Source of the DNA: Atrina japonica
Taxonomy: Eukaryota > Mollusca > Bivalvia > Pterioida > Pinnidae
DNA: 64,000 nt
Assembly: GCA_030159075.1 (NCBI GenBank)
Contig: BROG01000458.1
Span: 377,501 to 441,500 of the forward strand
Reading direction: 5' to 3'
Both the position numbers and the translations under genes were made by a program. The notes under the pieces are model-generated. The model saw only the letters and a list, made by a program, of their open reading frames with translations. It made no database searches and was not told the origin of the DNA. Shown piece by piece: positions 12,118 to 22,697 of this stretch. Position 1 is the stretch's first letter. Every line of letters starts with the position of its first letter.

Positions 12118-13475
12118 TCACTGCACGTAGTCTTTCAAGTATGTGGGACATCTTCGTTCACGGACGGGATGACTAGACGGTGTGATGCTGGTCATCGCTG
12201 AATCTTTACGAATTGGAGATGAAACACTGGTTTGTTCGTTCTCGGATTTCGACGACGAAACGACTGGTTCTTCTTCTTCTTCGTTCGGTTCAGTTTTTGG
12301 CAGTTCACGCATTCCCTCTACCTTTTTAAAGAATGCGGAGTTTCTGGTGATTCGTCCGGCATCATTCTCAGCAGTAATCATGGTTCCTTTCCGATAAGTG
12401 ACACGGTACGGATTCGGATTGAACGGCGTAGTCAACTTGTTTGACCTTTGTTGTTTTACAAGAACAATGTCATTCTCTTTGATATCACATTCTTGTGCGT
12501 GGTTATGTTGGTCAGCGAACTCTTTCATTATGGATTTTCGCACATCATCACGATCGACTATGTCTTTGCGTAAACTTCCGGTGATTTTTGGGCGAACTTC
12601 CGGTAGCTTGGTCTTTATATTTCGTCCAAGCAAAGCTTCTGCAGGCGGCACTGAGGTAGTGCTGTGCTATGTTGCTCGATAATTTCTCAAGAATTTGAAA
12701 AATTCTTGCTTCCAGTTCAGCGACTCCACAGTAGCGGCTTTAATTGTTTTATTTAGTGTGCGCATGAACCTTTCAGCTCCTCCATTGGCTCTAGGCCATA
12801 ATGGTGTAGTTTTTGCGATGTCGAAAACCAAAATGATCTGCGAAGTTTGCAAATTCCGCAGACTGAAACGGTGGTCCGTTGTCCGTTTTGAGTTCTTCAG
12901 GTATTCCAAATAGTGAAAAATATCTTGTCAAATTTCGGTATGACAGCCTTTGCAGATGTAGACCTTAGAAATTCGACAACTGGGAAACGAGAGTGGTCAT
13001 CGACGACAACTAGTAAGTACTCGCCAGATGGGAACGGTCCACAGAAATCGGCGGAAAGGTGAGTCCACGGATTTTCAGGTATTTTCGTCATCTTCAGTGG
13101 TTCCATGTTTGACGTAGGCGTACTCGCAAGACACGGTAAGCACTCACGACATACGGACTTGACAATCTTATTAAGTCCAGGAAACCAAACCTTTTCTCGC
13201 AACAGCTGTTTGGTCTTTACGAGACCTTGATGCCCTTCGTGCGCTAAGTCAATTACTCGCCTTTGAAGTGAGTATGGTACAACGATGCGCGTGTCATATA
13301 GCAAAACGATTCCTTCTTGAGTCGACGCGACACTGAGCTGATCTTTCACTCGTAAGTACGGGTAAGTGTCACTATTTTGGTCGATTGAGTTCCAGTTTCC
13401 AGAGGTAAGTCTGGCCATAACTTCCTGTAGCACTCGATCCTGTTTAGTAGCGATTGATATTTCAGATACAGTCAT
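12118..13475 (-). pseudogene. Integrase of Ty3/gypsy element, frame-broken
   Basis: Minus strand, in at least three frames. The first part (13,475-12,897) has the zinc-binding HHCC module (HEGH, then CRECLPC) and the start of the catalytic core with the first Asp (LSADFCGPF). The core continues in another frame, where the second Asp lies in a TDNGPPF-type block near 12,860, and the part at 12,909-12,667 holds the Glu (GGAERFMRT). The C-terminal part (12,651-12,118) is basic and then acidic/Ser-rich with no chromodomain. Integrase joins the reverse-transcribed copy to host DNA. It lies just upstream of the polypurine tract. The breaks near 12,900 and 12,660 are single-base shifts. Confidence 0.85.
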
Positions 13476-13508
13476 TGCTTTTGGAGTGTGGTGTGATTGA
13501 TAATGAAA

Positions 13509-15066
13509 TTAAGATATTCCTCCCGCGACTTTCGAGTGTCTCATATTACTACTTCCGGTACCAAGCGGATGTCTTGACATCCAGTCCGCAGGATTTCCTT
13601 TTCCGGGACGGAACTTTACAATGAAGTCATAAGGCTGGAGGCGCAAACGCCAGCGTTCAATACGTGCGGGTGGGCGACTTTTCGGATTATTAAATATGAC
13701 CTGTAGTGGTTTGTGATCAGTCAGTAGAGTAAACGAACTTCCATACAGGTACAAGTGAAAATGCTCGCACCCCCAAACGATGGCTAGAGCCTCTTTCTCC
13801 GTTTTGTGAGTATCGAGACTCAACATCCGACAACGACTTACTCGCATACGAAACTACTTTGCCTTCTTGCACTAGAACGGCACCAAGTCCGACAGGACTT
13901 GCATCGACAACCAGCTCAGTTGGTTTTCGTGGGTCAAAGTACTTCATCACGTCTTCTACTAGACTGTTCTTCAAATTTCGGAAAGCCTCATCTTCAGCTT
14001 TACCCCACTTCCACTTAACGTTCTGATGGGTAAGCATGCGCAATGGTGCTACAATAGTGGCGAAGTTCGGAATGAACCGCGACACGTAATTTGCGAGACC
14101 TAGGAAGCTTCTCAGTTCGTTCGCGTTTTGCGGTGCGTGTGCTTCCTTGATAGCCGACAGACCCTGGCTTGAGAGTAAGTAGCCATAGAACTCAACATGA
14201 TCCTTGTTAAATTCGCATTTCGACTTGTTGAGGGTAATACCTCTCTCTCGTAATCTCTGTAGTGTCGACTTCAAACGATCGTCATGTTCGTCTTGAGTTT
14301 TCGCAAAAATGATGATGTCATCACTGAGATTTCGGACACCCGGTAGACCTTCGAGGCTATCACGTATAATGCTCTGGAACTTTTCGGCGGCGCTGCTAAT
14401 ACCGAAAATGAGTCTCTTGTACCGACGTAAACCAACATGTGTTGTGAAAGTCGTAATGTTCCAAGATCCAGGCGTGAGTTCAACCTGATGATAGCCAGCA
14501 TTGAGGTCAAGTTCCGAAAAGATTTTCGATCCACTCATTTCGCTAACAATGTCATCAATCGTCGGCGTAATATGCTTTTCGCGTTTTACGGCTTGATTCG
14601 GAAGGCGCATGTCAACACAGATGCGTATCTCGTCGGGTTTCTTGGGCTTAGGCGCGACCACAATAGGCGATACCCAGGGTGTTGGTCCCTCTACGCGCTC
14701 GATAATGTCCAAGTCCTCCAGGCGCTTTAGCTCATCTTCAGCCTTTTTGCGCATGTGGAACGGTATGCGGCGGTGTTGTTGCGCGACCGGTGCAACACTC
14801 TCGTCAACATGAATTTTCACTTGAACGTCTTTCACTTCAAAACGATCAGCGTATTCTGACAGAATTTGCTCTGTTCGGGTCTGCGACACAACACGTATAG
14901 CAGGTATAATGTTCAAGTCAACGGCGGACGGATAGCTGAGCAACGATCCGTAGTTACCGCGAGCTACATATACGGTTGACTTGCATGAAGCGTTATTCAC
15001 AGGGTACGTTATTACGGTTTCAAAGCGACCTATGACATCTATCGGTTTGAGATCATAACCACACAA
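13509..15066 (-). pseudogene. Reverse transcriptase-RNase H of Ty3/gypsy element
   Basis: The long frame 15,066-13,717 holds the RT domain: LDLNAGYHQVEL carries the first catalytic Asp (motif A), and LSDDIII is the YxDD-equivalent motif C with Leu-Ser before the Asp pair, a variant I associate with Mag-type elements. The frame then shifts near 13,805, and the RNase H continues in 13,847-13,509 with EKEALAIVW and LLTDHKPL catalytic blocks and the FRPGKGNPADWMSRHP end. The enzyme copies element RNA into DNA and degrades the template. The single frame shift at the RT-RH junction would disable it. Confidence 0.9.
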
Positions 15067-15110
15067 AATCTCCAGGAGGCGGGTCTAGATTTGGCTTCGA
15101 ATGTAGCGAT

Positions 15111-15332
15111 TTATATGCTGTACTCCCTATAAATATTCACGGTGGCGCCAGTGTCAACTAGCATGTCAAGATTATCGGCACCTAACTTGACGTTCACATA
15201 GGGGTGTTTAGACGCAGGTTTACGTTCATGAACCTTAAAATATATAGTCATCATCTGAGCTTGAACCACGCTCGACATTTTGCATAGCTTGCAGCTGCTG
15301 CACACGATTCTCTCCCTTTTTGTTTGTGACAT
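15111..15332 (-). pseudogene. Aspartic protease of Ty3/gypsy element
   Basis: A short minus-strand frame containing the catalytic signature MLVDTGATVN of retroviral-type aspartic proteases, preceded by VNVKLG. It overlaps the end of the gag frame by about 80 bp in a different frame and precedes the RT frame by about 45 bp. It processes the Gag-Pol precursor. It ends in a stop shortly after the catalytic block, probably another single-base break. Confidence 0.75.
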
Positions 15333-16071
15333 ACTCTTGCGAAGTGATCCTTACCACCACATTTGTTACAGTTTTTACCTATGGCGGGACACTTACCAAC
15401 ATGCGGAAAGTCATTACCACATTTGAAACACTTCTTCACATCATGCTTCTCCCGACTTTGATTTCCACGACCACGACCATAATTGCCACGACCTCGACCA
15501 TGACAGGAGGCATTCGGGTTTTGTCCGGACCTCTGAACACGATTGACTGATTCACCATTTTTCTCGATACGCAACGCTTGCGATTCACTCAGTTCAAAAC
15601 CACGTGCTAAAGTTAATAAATCTGGTAAAGTCATATCTTCTCGTAGTGCGCGACGACGCAACCTTGACGACAAACATGATTGTATGATTTGTGATTTAAT
15701 TTCAGCGTCTTTATTAGCAAAGCCACATGTCTCGGCTAATTTGTGCAAACGGGTATTGTAGGAGTTTGCTTTGCAGTGCGAAATTTGAATATTTCGAACT
15801 CTTTATTTACTTTCGGTTCAAAGTAAGCATTCAATGCATCGCATGCCTTTTCATACGCATCACCGTCAGCAACAGTCAGTGTACTAAATATTTCATGAAC
15901 CTCTGGCCCCGCGTAATGCAATAACAGGGCTTTCTTACAGGCTACATTGGTCACAGCCATAGCTACGAGCAAGTTATCAAACCGATCAAGCCATTTCTTC
16001 CATCTGGAAGCAGCGTTCCCTTCATCAGCGTGCACATCGAACGGTGGAAACTGTGGCATGGCGGCTGTCAT
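15251..16071 (-). pseudogene. Gag of Ty3/gypsy element, frame-broken
   Basis: The ATG at 16,071 begins a frame (to 15,736) with a capsid-like start, including WKKWLDRFDNLLVA, typical of Ty3 gag capsid domains. After a shift near 15,750-15,790 the protein continues in frame 15,748-15,251 with LAETCGF, a basic GRGRGNYGRGRGN linker and two zinc knuckles. The first knuckle has unusual spacing (CFKCGNDFPHVGKC, C-x2-C-x5-H-x3-C); the second is canonical (CNKCGGKDHFARVC). Gag packages element RNA. The start is the first ATG after the 114-bp leader. Confidence 0.85.
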
Positions 16072-16167
16072 AATGGACGACTGTGTGAACTCGGGCTAAA
16101 CAATGAAAACTGTGGTAGGGTGTATGAAATGGGGGTTTGGCCGATTTCAGTGTCTTACGCAGTTTTA

Positions 16168-16185
16168 AAATACCCTCGTCGCCAT
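16168..16185 (-). other. Candidate primer-binding site
   Basis: Next to the 5' LTR the minus strand reads TGGCGACGAGGGTATTTT, starting with the TGG complementary to a tRNA CCA end. The tRNA is not identified. The remaining leader to the gag ATG shows no other feature. Confidence 0.6.
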
Positions 16186-16326
16186 TGTAAATAATGGTCA
16201 TTTAGACCATATATGCTCAGAAACACTGCAATACTCACACGAAAACAGCGTGGACGTTTTCTGCTTTATTCAACAAAAGCAACTAACAGTCGAACCAATA
16301 ACGGATCTCTAGATCCGGATACTACA
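16186..16326 (-). repeat. 5' LTR of Ty3/gypsy element
   Basis: 141 bp with TG...CA ends. In minus orientation it contains AATAAA (polyadenylation signal) and a CATATATGG TATA-like stretch. It has the same two terminal hairpins as the other LTR. Confidence 0.92.
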
Positions 16327-16331
16327 ATTTG

Positions 16332-17319
16332 CAGAACAAACAAACTTCAAATTTATTACATATTTTAGTGATATAAGAAAGTATACCGACAACATTCAAG
16401 TGATGACGTAAAATGGGTGTATGCATTTTATCAAGCGTTCATGTGTTTGTAAAATGCAAAATCTTTTTATGTATGTATTATATAATTTCTTTGAAAATGT
16501 CATTGAAAGTGCTTTGTATACAAGCATGATGGTGTATTTAGAACTACGAAAAATGACCACAAAACTGTCATTCTATGTGATAGTTAGACACTAAACCGGA
16601 TCTATTCCCTTTTCTTGCAAAATCTGTTGGAGATAGCTTTTTCATTGTTGTATTTGTTACTCTCCAATAACTGTGTTTTTGTTTACCGAGATAAGCATAC
16701 ACGAAAAGCTTTCCGAGTTAGTTCAAACTGGTAGTACCTTGGGGGACCTCGTGTCAAGTTAAATTGTCATCATTCTATACAATAATTCAACGGAGCTTTA
16801 TTTCACATATGTAGAACTCAAAATACAGTGAAAGGTGATATATATGACACAATATTCTACGTATTGTTATAAAGTTCCCAATTAAACTTTAGATACACAG
16901 ATAGACACTATCCCTTTAACTTATTGATGCTTACATTTACGTTTCTGATAATCATAAAAGCTGTTTTGAAATTTTATTGGCGTAGGTACAATTTCTATTA
17001 TGATTTTCCTTGTATGTTTAGACTAATTAATTTATTGTAAAGTAAATGTTCAATGGTTAACACATGTCAAGTGTCTGTAGACAATGACTATATTTTGAAA
17101 TAAATATATATTGGCGTGGAATAAATACCTATATATTATTTCTCCCCGTATGGTTCGACAAATTCATAAATTGTAAAACAAATGATGCTTAATGTGATCG
17201 GAAACCGGTGTACTCTGATAAAACCCTCGTCGCGACCGTAATACAATCTCACACAATCCCGTATCAAATCCAAGAGTCGTTTTGTTCGCGATCTGAATAA
17301 CGATTAAATATAGTGAAGT
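16332..17319. other. Gene-free AT-rich interval
   Basis: No open frame, RNA gene or clear repeat is seen here. Confidence 0.6.
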
Positions 17320-17466
17320 ACCGTTCTATATCCGAAACCCAAGCCCATTAGAATACGACAGATTAGATACTCTTAGACGGATTTCGGCTATACTTTTAGA
17401 GATATTATTTGGCCTTGTATGATACCACTTTATCTTTAGAAAATACACATACTTTACAAATTGTAC

Positions 17467-17510
17467 CTCAACTGATGAAGTCTAATTGACAGAAACGATA
17501 TCGTCTTGAG
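17467..17510 (+). ncRNA. Hammerhead ribozyme type I, copy 1
   Basis: The elements are in order: arm CTCAA (17,467-17,471), box CTGATGA (17,472-17,478), hairpin GTC-TAATT-GAC (stem II), box GAAA (17,492-17,495), stem III ACG-ATAT-CGT, then C at 17,505 as the expected cleavage site and arm TTGAG (17,506-17,510) pairing perfectly with CTCAA. The short stem III fits the minimal type-I hammerheads known from Penelope-like elements. Caveat: the first stem II pair (10.1/11.1) is A against A rather than G-C. Confidence 0.7.
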
Positions 17511-17823
17511 CATTATAACTTTGGTATTATGTTTTTAATATTTATAACCACTAGGTCGTTGCCACTGCTGGTGGACCGTTTGAGTCCCTGAGGGTATACA
17601 TAAACCTAGTACCTGGTATTTCGGTACCAGCTGTTCATCTTATACTAAAGTAATATTTGGCACTGTTAACACTATTTAAATTCGAAAACTGTCTAACGCT
17701 AAGATAGTCATTTTTTTACAGTGGTTACTTTTAGACGGATTTCGGCTATACTTTTAGAGATATTATTTGGCCTTGTATGATACTACTTTATCTTTAGAAA
17801 ATACACATACTTTTCAAATTTGA

Positions 17824-17869
17824 GCTCAACTGATGAAGTCTAATTGACAGAAACGATATCGTCTTGAGC
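17824..17869 (+). ncRNA. Hammerhead ribozyme type I, copy 2
   Basis: The same core as the first copy with a 6-bp stem I, GCTCAA (17,824-17,829) with TTGAGC (17,864-17,869). Cleavage is predicted after C17,863. The distance between the two cleavage sites is 358 nt, exactly the unit period, so processing of a transcript would release one monomer. Confidence 0.72.
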
Positions 17870-18268
17870 ATTTTAACTTTGGTATTATGTTTATAATGTA
17901 TATAAAACAACGGTCCCACAACGAAAACCAATTGCGAATCCCAGATGACATGTAACAATCATTACGTTTTGTTAAGTTGTTCCTCATATTTGATCACGTT
18001 CGTTAGACGATTTCCTTAAAAAGAGCACACCCATAAGTCAATATTTGGAAATCCAGAAGTGGAATTTGGTGTGAAGAAAGGTCATCATCCCTTGCCGAGA
18101 TGTTACGCCGAAAACGAATCGAAGCGCACTTACATTCCGACAAAATTGATCCAAGAAAACATTCTGAATTTGTACTGACGATTCCACAATTTTTTGCGTG
18201 AAATTAAGTAATATGTTAATGACAGAGTTATCATATCGGTCGAAAATATTCACGACATTTTGACTTAA

Positions 18269-18610
18269 AGAGGGCAATAGCTGTCTTTACAATAACTACA
18301 AAATTTCGCTTTGTTCTACTTTTACTACTTGTACTTAATGTACAAGAACAAATAATAAGAACTATGCACAGGCATAATAAATCGTACATTCCTATATATT
18401 TTATGAAAATAAGGTTAGGTCCAATGCGGCATGCATGTACAAATAGTAAGGTTGAATTAATCAATTGCAAGTGAATAATTGTCAAAATGGGTTTCTGAAG
18501 CAATTTTCACAATATTTATAGGGTTTTATCAATTTTTATGCCTGTATATATTTCATTTTTGTTATTGTATAACAATCTCAAATGAGAAAAAAAAAACGCA
18601 GCTAAATAAA
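18269..18610. mobile_element. TTAA-type MITE, diverged copy
   Basis: Starts right after TTAA (18,265-18,268) with AGAGGGCAATAGCTG and follows the body of the 10.58-kb MITE (CTACTTTTACTACTTGTACT, ATTCCTATATATTTTATG, GCAAGTGAATAATTG, TTTTATGCCTGTATATAT). The right end is degraded. The small minus-strand frames across it are not genes. Confidence 0.7.
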
Positions 18611-20640
18611 TACCATTGAAAAAAAGTATAGAAATTACTTCACCAAAAGTTGTCCCTATGATAACTCGGTTGTCAATAACTCGAACACTCCTTACACACA
18701 TATAACCTATCAAGAATATTATAACAAATGTTTCATATATCCCCCATTAAACGAATGAACATTGAATACACTGAAAAAATATATCGCTTTATTACATATA
18801 CAAAATATATATGGAATTCGTAAATGATATTAAAAGTTATATGATATTAAAAGTTATATGATTTTTTGTCGCATTTCTGTTTCTGTTTTTTAACCGCAAC
18901 ATAAGGTAAACCCGTAACCTATGGTATCGGGTATCCAGGGAATTACGATGATAGGAATAATTGTCTTTTAAATACGTGCTTATTTATTCATTAAGGAATA
19001 AATACATGTATCTATACTTCGGTTAGAATGTAATATTCTAATCCATTACAGATTCATGGGTGTGTGAATGCAATGTGATACTGTGATATAAAAATTCATT
19101 GGATCGTGTTCCATACTTTATTTTATCGACGAGGAAGGTAAAGTGTGCATACATTAAGCTTAGATACTTTTCCCGGATAAATGACATACTTTTAGGCCTA
19201 GAGTGATCAGTGTGGGAAATACATATATACTTTTTTAATTTAAATGATTATAAATATTTCATTTTGAATCGCTTTTGTGCAGATCACCGGTATTTTGTTT
19301 CATTTGAGTGACATTTCATACACAAACATGTCCAATTAAATAGATGATCAATGTTTCATATTTGTTTATATATAAAAAGTGAAATAAAATCCAAATATAA
19401 TCAGAAATCTACCTGAAAGCAAGATTAATCATCTTATTTAAATGAATATTTAATCTGACTTTATTAATAATAAATTAAAACTATTTTTCTCGCAAGATTG
19501 TACAAATAATCTATCAGAGATCGTAGGATTCTAAAGAATAACGCTTGTCATACGGAAAACTCTTCTGATTGATATCAGAATTAGATAAGCGTCCCTGGGG
19601 AAATCATTGCCTATTGTTAGCATAGTATCTAGTATAATAACATATAAATATTGTAAAGTTATTGTGACCTTGGGGTTTCTTAATGTCATGACAGGAAAGT
19701 GTTGTCTATAGTAATGCAGTTGACTAGATGTTTTAAAACACTTACAATATAATGATTCTTTTTGAAGTACATGCACATGTAATTGTTTTCCTGTTGATAA
19801 GGATACAAGTGACTGAGGGGATTATTTATGTCAAAGAAAAGAATATTGTAATCGATTCTCTTTCTTGTTGAAACTCTGATTAAAAAAGACTTATTTCGGT
19901 ATTTTAGGGTAAAATACCAACGGAATGTAACTGCAAATAATGGTAGCACATCATATTCTTGGATTTTGATTGGTTGACGTTTACTGAAAATAGTAAAAAA
20001 AAAAACTCAAGTATAAAGCACGAGTACGACACGTGTTGTACTACATCTATAAAGGGGCTTTTCAATCGTGAATCGTCCTTCCATATTTTGTTTGGAGAGG
20101 TATTGTCTCTGCGTCGAAGACGAATTCCCTTAGGAAAGGTACATAATAGGTACATAATAATTAGGTTCATCCTAATTTTTGAAAGATTAGAAAACAAGTG
20201 CAATAAATTGTACTTAATGTAAATAAACTTCCAAAAGAATTGTTGCATCTTACGAACCTGAAAAATCGAATGATTTATTAAACATGTAAAACATCTTTCA
20301 TTTTAAAAAATCCTTTGTGCTCCCTTAACATGTTCTACGACTTACACTAAGCGCCATATCTTTTTCACAATAAATCTAATCGGACTAAAATTGACAGTAC
20401 TTTATGATGCAATGACTTAATTGCATGTCAGTGAAAGAAACTCAATACCCAAATAAGTTCACATCTAAGTTCATGATTCCTTAATATTAATGTGACGTGC
20501 ACTGGTCAAAAAGCGACACTCACGAAAATCCATGTTTTCAAGATACTGAAAAAACATTTATTTGTATTCGTACTTAAAGTCAGATAAATTTACATTACAT
20601 TTAACTGTCATTTGAAACCTATTATATAGACCATCCTCTG
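18611..20640. other. AT-rich interval with one dispersed repeat
   Basis: No gene recognised. The stretch 19,740-19,940 (GGGGATTATTTATGTCAAAG, GAAAAGAATATTGTAATCG, AAAATACCAACGGAATGT) recurs diverged at 26,280-26,450, so it is a dispersed repeat; the open frames there are not conserved. Confidence 0.55.
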
Positions 20641-20646
20641 ATCCTC

Positions 20647-21950
20647 CATGTAGTCTGCTGTATGCAGTCATTTAGTAGTCTGCTGTATGCAGTCATTTAG
20701 TAGTCTGCTGTATGTAGTCGTTTATTAGTCTGCTGTATGCAGTCATTTAGTAGTCTGCTGTATGCAGTCATTTAGTAGTCTGTTTTATTAAGTCATTAAC
20801 TGGTTCAATGTATGCTATATGTAGTCATTTAGTAGTCTGCTGTATGCAGTCATTTAGTAGTCTACTGTATGCAGTTATTTAGTAGTCTGCTGTATGCAGT
20901 CATTTAGTAGTCTGCTTTATTAAGTCATTAAGTGGTCCTTTAGTAGTCTGCTGTATGTAGTCGTTTATTAGTCTGCTGTATGTAGTCATTTAGTAGTCTG
21001 CTGTGTGAAGTCATTTAGTAGTATACTGATTGCAGTCATTTAGTTGTCTGCTTTATTAAGTCATTAACTGGTCCAATGTATGCAGTCATTTAGCAGTCTG
21101 CTGTATGCAGTCATTTAATGGTATACTGTATGCAGTCATTTAGTTGTCTGCTGTATGCAATCATTTAGAAGTATCCTGTATGTAGTCATTTAGTAATCTG
21201 CTGTGTGATATCATTTAGTAGTCTACTGATTGCAATCATTTAGTAGTCTTCTTTAATATGTCATTAACTGGTCCAATGTATGCAGTCATTTAGTATTCTG
21301 CTGTAGGCAGTCATTTATTGTTCTACTGTATGTAGTCATTTAGTAGTGTGCCTTATGCAGTCATTTAGTAGTATACTGTATGCAGTCATTTAGTAGTCTA
21401 CTGATTGCAGTCATTTAGTAGTCTGCTGTATGTAGTCATTTAATAGTCTACTGTATGCAGTCATTTAGTAGTCTGCTGTATGCTGTCACTTAGCAATCTA
21501 CTGTATGCAGTTATTTAGTTGTCTGCTGTATGTAGTCATTTAGTAGTCTGCTGTATGCATTAATTTACTAGTCTGCTGTGTGAAGTCACTTTCTAATCTA
21601 CTGATTGCAGTCATTTATTTGTCTGCTTTATTAAGTCATTAAGTGGTACAATGTATGCAGTCACTTAGTAGTCTGTTGTATGCAGTCATTTAATGGTATA
21701 CTGTATGCAGTAATTTAGTAGTCTGTTGTATGCAGTCATTTAGTAGTCTGCTGTGTGTAGTCGTTTAGTAGTCTGCTGTATGCAGTCATTTGTCGTCTAC
21801 TGTATGCAGTCATTTAGTAGTCTACTGTATGCAGTCATTTAGTAGTCTACTGTATGCAGTCTACTGTATGCAGTCATTTAGTGTTGTAATGTATGCAGTC
21901 ATTTAGTGGTCTGCTTTATTAAGTAATAAAATTGTTCAATGTATGCAGTC
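20647..21950. repeat. Minisatellite, ~23-bp unit, first block
   Basis: Around 55 units of TAGTCTGCTGTATGCAGTCA followed by TTTAG. Variant units with CTTTATTAAGTCATTAA recur at irregular intervals (about 20,785, 20,918, 21,051, 21,250, 21,630, 21,915), giving a higher-order pattern. Each unit holds a short CTGTATGCAG partial palindrome. Confidence 0.95.
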
Positions 21951-22526
21951 ATTTTACTTAATATATACACAGACGGGAAATTAGCAACTAAGCTATACGA
22001 CAAACGCGACGATTTCGGCTTTCCCATCGTAAATTTTCCACATTTATGTAGTAATATCCCTCAGTCACCCGATTATGGAGTTTATATTTCACAAATGATC
22101 CGATATGCCAGGGCGTGTACAACATATGAAGATTTCATATACAGAGGTAAACTACTCACTGACAAATTATTGACACAGGGATATCGAAAACCGCGTTTAA
22201 TGTCAACGTTCCGCAAATTTTACGGTCGGTATAATAGTCTTGTTTGCGACTACTCTGTTTCACTAAGTGAAATGTTGAGTTGCCTTTTCGTTGGCAGTTG
22301 TTGAGACGTCTGTACCAATTGTGACGAGGATACACTCCTCACGTGTTTCATTGGACTTGACTGTGGATTCACTTCGGGTGTGACCGGTCGACAGGGGATG
22401 CTTACTCCTCCATGGCACCTGATCCCACCTCTTGGTTTCCAGAGGTCCGTGTTTGTCCATTTTTACCGGATTTGTATCTATGTCCTGGACATTCTATTGA
22501 TTTATACTTTGGTATCTGAATTTTTT
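21951..22526 (+). pseudogene. RT-element 3' fragment inserted in minisatellite
   Basis: A roughly 575-bp piece with an almost continuous frame (to about 22,304) encoding the C-terminal part of a reverse-transcriptase-type protein (KLYDKRDDFGFPIVNFPHL, GVYISQMIRYARACTTY, LLTDKLLTQGYRKPRL, FYGRYNSLVCDYSVSLSEML). It is followed by a conserved 3' tail ending in TGAATTTTTTTATA. It interrupts the 23-bp minisatellite on both sides, so it is a 5'-truncated insertion. This is the best-preserved copy in the window; others are at 9.3, 23.9, 47.5 (minus) and 50.4 kb. Confidence 0.75.
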
Positions 22527-22697
22527 TATATTAGTGGTGTTCTGTATGCAGTCATTTAGTATTTTACAGCATGCAGTCATTTAGTAGTCTTCTGTATGTA
22601 GTCATTTAGAAGTCTACTGTATGCAGTCATTTAGTAGTCTTCTGTACGCAGTCATTTAGAAGTCTACTGTATGCAGTCATTTAGTAGTCTGCTGTAT
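22527..22697. repeat. Minisatellite, ~23-bp unit, second block
   Basis: About seven more units of the same minisatellite after the retroelement fragment (CTGTATGCAGTCATTTAG and CTTCTGTA variants). Confidence 0.93.

Larger units (their letters stand above)
11609..16326 (-). mobile_element. Complete Ty3/gypsy-type LTR retrotransposon
   Basis: A 4.7-kb element on the minus strand, flanked by a perfect 5-bp target duplication ATTTG (11,604-11,608 and 16,327-16,331). LTRs of 140 and 141 bp differ at about three positions, so insertion was recent. In minus orientation the order is 5' LTR, primer-binding site, gag with two zinc knuckles, DTGA protease, RT with an LSDD box, RNase H, integrase, polypurine tract, 3' LTR. 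That order (RT-RH before IN) defines Metaviridae/Ty3; the LSDD box and zinc-knuckle style suggest a Mag-like lineage (inference). The coding region is interrupted by several single-base frame changes, so this copy would not be autonomous unless those are assembly errors. Confidence 0.92.
17360..17910 (+). mobile_element. Tandem hammerhead-bearing retroelement units
   Basis: One full 358-bp unit and a second partial unit in direct tandem; the block starting TTAGACGGATTTCGGCTATA recurs at 17,373 and 17,731. Each unit contains a type-I hammerhead core. Tandem, ribozyme-bearing units are the known arrangement of Penelope-like element terminal repeats and of retrozymes. Which of the two this is, is inference, since no RT is joined to it here. 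Related units are at 28.3-29.3 kb and 32.27-32.79 kb. Confidence 0.7.

Noticed and set aside
12182..12682. Plus-strand frames opposite the integrase
   Set aside because: Antisense shadows of the Ty3 integrase C-terminal region.
20647..21950. CRISPR-like array of short repeats
   Set aside because: The repeats are contiguous with no unique spacers and the context is eukaryotic; this is a minisatellite.
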